8,215 nt of DNA from an uncultured Bacteroidota bacterium (GTDB taxonomy: Bacteria > Bacteroidota > Bacteroidia > Chitinophagales > Chitinophagaceae): the NCBI GenBank assembly GCA_903905685.1, contig CAIVHI010000290.1, positions 1 through 8,215 on the forward strand, given 5' to 3'. A program made the position numbers and the translations under genes. Below the pieces are notes generated by a model, which worked only from the letters and a program-made list of their open reading frames with translations, was not told the DNA's origin and ran no database searches. Of this stretch, positions 6,430-8,215 are shown piece by piece; the stretch's first letter is position 1; every line of letters starts with the position of its first letter.

Positions 6430-6468
6430 AAAACAGGGCTGCCCGTTGTGCACGGGCAACCCTGTTTT
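6430..6468 (-). terminator. Intrinsic terminator of the ileS-dksA-like operon
   Basis: Arms 6430-6446 and 6452-6468 pair over 17 positions with a single C/A mismatch and a 5-base loop (TGTGC). Read on the minus strand, the GC-rich stem (CAGGG and GCCCGT blocks) runs into a T-rich tail (TTTTTTGTTT) 12 bases after the DksA-like stop codon. On the plus strand only four T follow, so termination of the small ORF transcript is possible but weaker. Confidence 0.88.
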
Positions 6469-6480
6469 GAATCTGGATGT

Positions 6481-7656
6481 TTATTGTTGGGTGGTCTTGC
6501 CGGGGCCCATCATCTTCTTGGCCTCTATGCTCAAAGTGGCGTGGGGCACGGCTTTCAACCGGGCTTTGTCTATAAGCTTTCCCGTAACCCGGCATATGCC
6601 ATAGGTCTTGTTTTCTATTCGGACCAATGCTTTTTCCAAGTGGTTGATAAACTGTATTTGGCGACCGGCCAGTTGCGACAATTGTTCACGTTCCATGGCG
6701 CCGCTGCCGTCTTCCATGTGCATGAAGCGGTTTTCGGTGTCCTCGGTGCCTGCTTCGTCTTTATGCCTAATGAGGCCTTGCAGGAAAGACAATTCTTTGC
6801 GGGCGGCTTCAAGGCGTCCCAAAATGATTTCCCTGAAGTCACTCAGGTCTTCATCACTGTATCTAAACACGGGTCCCAAGGGTTGAACCGGCTCATCCAA
6901 TATGGAACGGTAGGTTTCGGGTTGATATACCGGGATGCTGTCTTCCTCTTTAGCCGGTTTAAGCTTGTTTTCCATCTTCCTGTGGGCAACGATGATGGAT
7001 GGTTTCTTCTCGTTGTTCCTTACAGAAGGCGTTGCCGTGGGTCGTGGTATGGGCACTACGGGCTTGGGAGGTAACGATGGCAGGGGTTCCCTACTTGTTG
7101 ACGAAGGTTTTGTTGGTGCTTTCTTGGTATCGCCACCGGCCATGTCTGAGCTCGACTTGGTTGGGGCTTTTTTATCCACTTTGGCTTCAGCAACCTTTTT
7201 GGCGGGTTTTGCCTCCTTCTTAGGCGTAGGGATATCCAAATCGTCGATGCCGAGGTCGGCAACGATTTCTTCGGGAATAACTGCAAGGATTTCAACATCG
7301 GCAGGGTCAATAACGGGGTCTATTTCGCTATCCACTGCCGGAGCTGCCGGCTTTTTCCGTACCAAGGCACTATCCATATCGGATGCGGCAGCCGGTGTTG
7401 GGATTTTCTTGCGGGATTTTGACGTGGGTTCTTCAACCACGGCTTCCGCTTTTACGGATACCGGTTCGACAACGGTTTCAGACTGAATCTTCTTGGAGGG
7501 TGCCGCCGTTGTCGCCTTGGCCGGTGCAGATGGTGTTTCATCTGCCACAGACGGTACTGCCGGTTCGGATTTCTTCGTGGTTTTTGTTTTTGAAACCGGT
7601 GGTGTGCTTTCCAAATTTTCGGCCTGCACCGCCGCCTCTTTCTTTTTTGCAGCCAT
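6481..7656 (-). CDS. DksA/TraR-family protein with long low-complexity N-terminal tail
   Basis: This 391-residue protein has two parts. Residues 264-385 form the DksA/TraR core: a coiled coil (FREIILGRLEAARKELSFL, 274-292), a tip region with HMEDGSGAMEREQLSQLAGR (313-332), a returning helix and the finger region YGICRVTGKLIDKARLKAVP (352-371) followed by HATLSIEAK. DksA proteins bind the RNA polymerase secondary channel and adjust transcription, often with ppGpp. Of the four finger cysteines only C355 remains; the others are T358, S376 and A379, so zinc binding is unlikely. Residues 1-263 are low-complexity and rich in Ala, Lys, Pro and Val. They have basic ends and an acidic middle (SEIDPVIDPADVEIL, 110-124), plus a short internal repeat KKAPTKSSS/KKAPTKPSS (162-170, 178-186). 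The gene starts 9 bases after the ileS stop and shares its operon. Confidence 0.92.
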   Translation of the reverse strand: MAAKKKEAAVQAENLESTPPVSKTKTTKKSEPAVPSVADETPSAPAKATTAAPSKKIQSETVVEPVSVKAEAVVEEPTSKSRKKIPTPAAASDMDSALVRKKPAAPAVDSEIDPVIDPADVEILAVIPEEIVADLGIDDLDIPTPKKEAKPAKKVAEAKVDKKAPTKSSSDMAGGDTKKAPTKPSSTSREPLPSLPPKPVVPIPRPTATPSVRNNEKKPSIIVAHRKMENKLKPAKEEDSIPVYQPETYRSILDEPVQPLGPVFRYSDEDLSDFREIILGRLEAARKELSFLQGLIRHKDEAGTEDTENRFMHMEDGSGAMEREQLSQLAGRQIQFINHLEKALVRIENKTYGICRVTGKLIDKARLKAVPHATLSIEAKKMMGPGKTTQQ

Positions 7657-7665
7657 GATATGTTG

Positions 7666-8215
7666 TTATATTTTTTTTATCGATATTTTGATTGCAGTGT
7701 CGTTCACTTCCACCTCCGTTCCTTCAGTCAAACCGGCAATAAGTTGCACATCGTCTGCCAAAATTTCGGCGCAAAGGTAATCTTTGAATTTTATTACTGC
7801 ATTAATAATTGGAGTAAATTCTTGTATATTAACTGATATTCTGTCCGTTACCTCTAGGCCGCTTTCCTTGCGAAGCTTCTGGATACGGTTCACCAGTTCG
7901 CGTGCAACCCCTTCATTGGCGAGTTCCTCGGACACGGTAATGTCGAGTGCAACGGTTAGCGCGTCCTTATTGGCTACCGAGAATCCCGGCACATCTTCGG
8001 CTACGATATCGGCATCTTTGGTGTTGATTTCCACGATATCGCCATCCAAAGCAAGTTGGAAGGCACCCGTGCTTTCCAACACCCGTATGTCGGCTTGAGA
8101 CATCGTACCTATGGCGGCGGCAACCGCCTTCATCTTGGCTCCCATACGGGCACCCAGCGACTTGAAGTTGGCTTTGATTTTCTTTTTGATGAACCCGTCG
8201 GAATCGGTGAGGTAG
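7666..8215 (-). CDS. ileS: Isoleucyl-tRNA synthetase, C-terminal part (5' end outside the window)
   Basis: About 182 C-terminal residues are visible, ending with the TAA at 7668-7666; the gene continues past the right edge. The segment YLTDSDGFIKKKIKANFKSL at the window edge, followed by GARMGAKMKAV, matches the region after the anticodon-binding domain of IleS, where relatives read IKPNFKTLGPRYGK. The rest (DIVAEDVPGFSV; LDITVSEELANEGVARELVN; RIQKLRKESGLEVTDRI) is the C-terminal domain found in the long, eukaryotic-like type of IleS (DUF5915 region). The enzyme joins isoleucine to its tRNA in the cytoplasm. The catalytic HIGH and KMSKS motifs lie outside the window, so the subtype is inferred from the tail only. 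It is the upstream gene of the DksA-like protein. Confidence 0.93.
   Translation of the reverse strand, partial: YLTDSDGFIKKKIKANFKSLGARMGAKMKAVAAAIGTMSQADIRVLESTGAFQLALDGDIVEINTKDADIVAEDVPGFSVANKDALTVALDITVSEELANEGVARELVNRIQKLRKESGLEVTDRISVNIQEFTPIINAVIKFKDYLCAEILADDVQLIAGLTEGTEVEVNDTAIKISIKKI

Noticed and set aside
6448..7486. Plus-strand frames of 208 and 183 codons over the DksA-like gene
   Set aside because: Antisense to a clear DksA/TraR core and its Ala/Lys-rich tail. The Ser/Gly/Ala-rich product is what the complement of that tail gives.
1..8215. Mobile elements, CRISPR arrays, tRNA/rRNA genes, toxin-antitoxin or defence genes
   Set aside because: No transposase, integrase, repeat-spacer pattern, tRNA cloverleaf or defence-type domain was found on either strand. 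The content is core-genome-like.

Overview
This window looks like ordinary chromosomal DNA from a member of the Bacteroidota. The evidence is: A/T-rich leaders without Shine-Dalgarno sequences; -7 boxes resembling the Bacteroidota promoter consensus (TTG, about 20 bases, TAnnTTTG); an ileS-dksA-like gene pair; a STAS-rnz pair; and a ClpC protease ATPase with the acidic linker common in this phylum. The long Ala/Lys-rich N-terminus on the DksA-like protein suggests the Chitinophagales/Sphingobacteriales side of the phylum, but that is only a guess.

Layout from left to right. The left edge (minus strand) holds the first 52 codons of a DoxX-type membrane protein with a possible promoter of its own. 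Upstream of it, on the same strand, a STAS-domain protein is followed by ribonuclease Z (tRNA 3'-end processing). A 21-codon reading frame links those two genes, with an ATGA stop/start overlap at each end. Divergent from this cluster is the large plus-strand clpC gene, which has a recognisable Bacteroidota promoter and ends at a strong hairpin that is symmetric enough to stop transcription from both sides.

Beyond that hairpin lie two minus-strand genes: an AraC-type regulator and, downstream of it, a small SRPBCC (START/AHSA1-like) protein. Each has its own candidate promoter box. Then comes a plus-strand 62-codon orphan ORF, preceded by a short GC-rich hairpin. Finally, on the minus strand, the 3' part of ileS is followed after 9 bases by a DksA/TraR-family protein with an unusually long low-complexity N-terminal tail, ending at a second strong terminator.

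The genes mostly serve housekeeping: tRNA maturation (rnz), tRNA charging (ileS), protein quality control (clpC) and transcriptional control (DksA-like, AraC-like). I see no mobile element, CRISPR array, tRNA, rRNA or phage gene, and no convincing new multi-gene system. The points most worth a second look are the double ATGA chain between STAS and rnz, the STAS protein lacking its phospho-serine, the DksA-like protein with a tail of about 260 residues and a one-cysteine finger, and the orphan 62-codon ORF.
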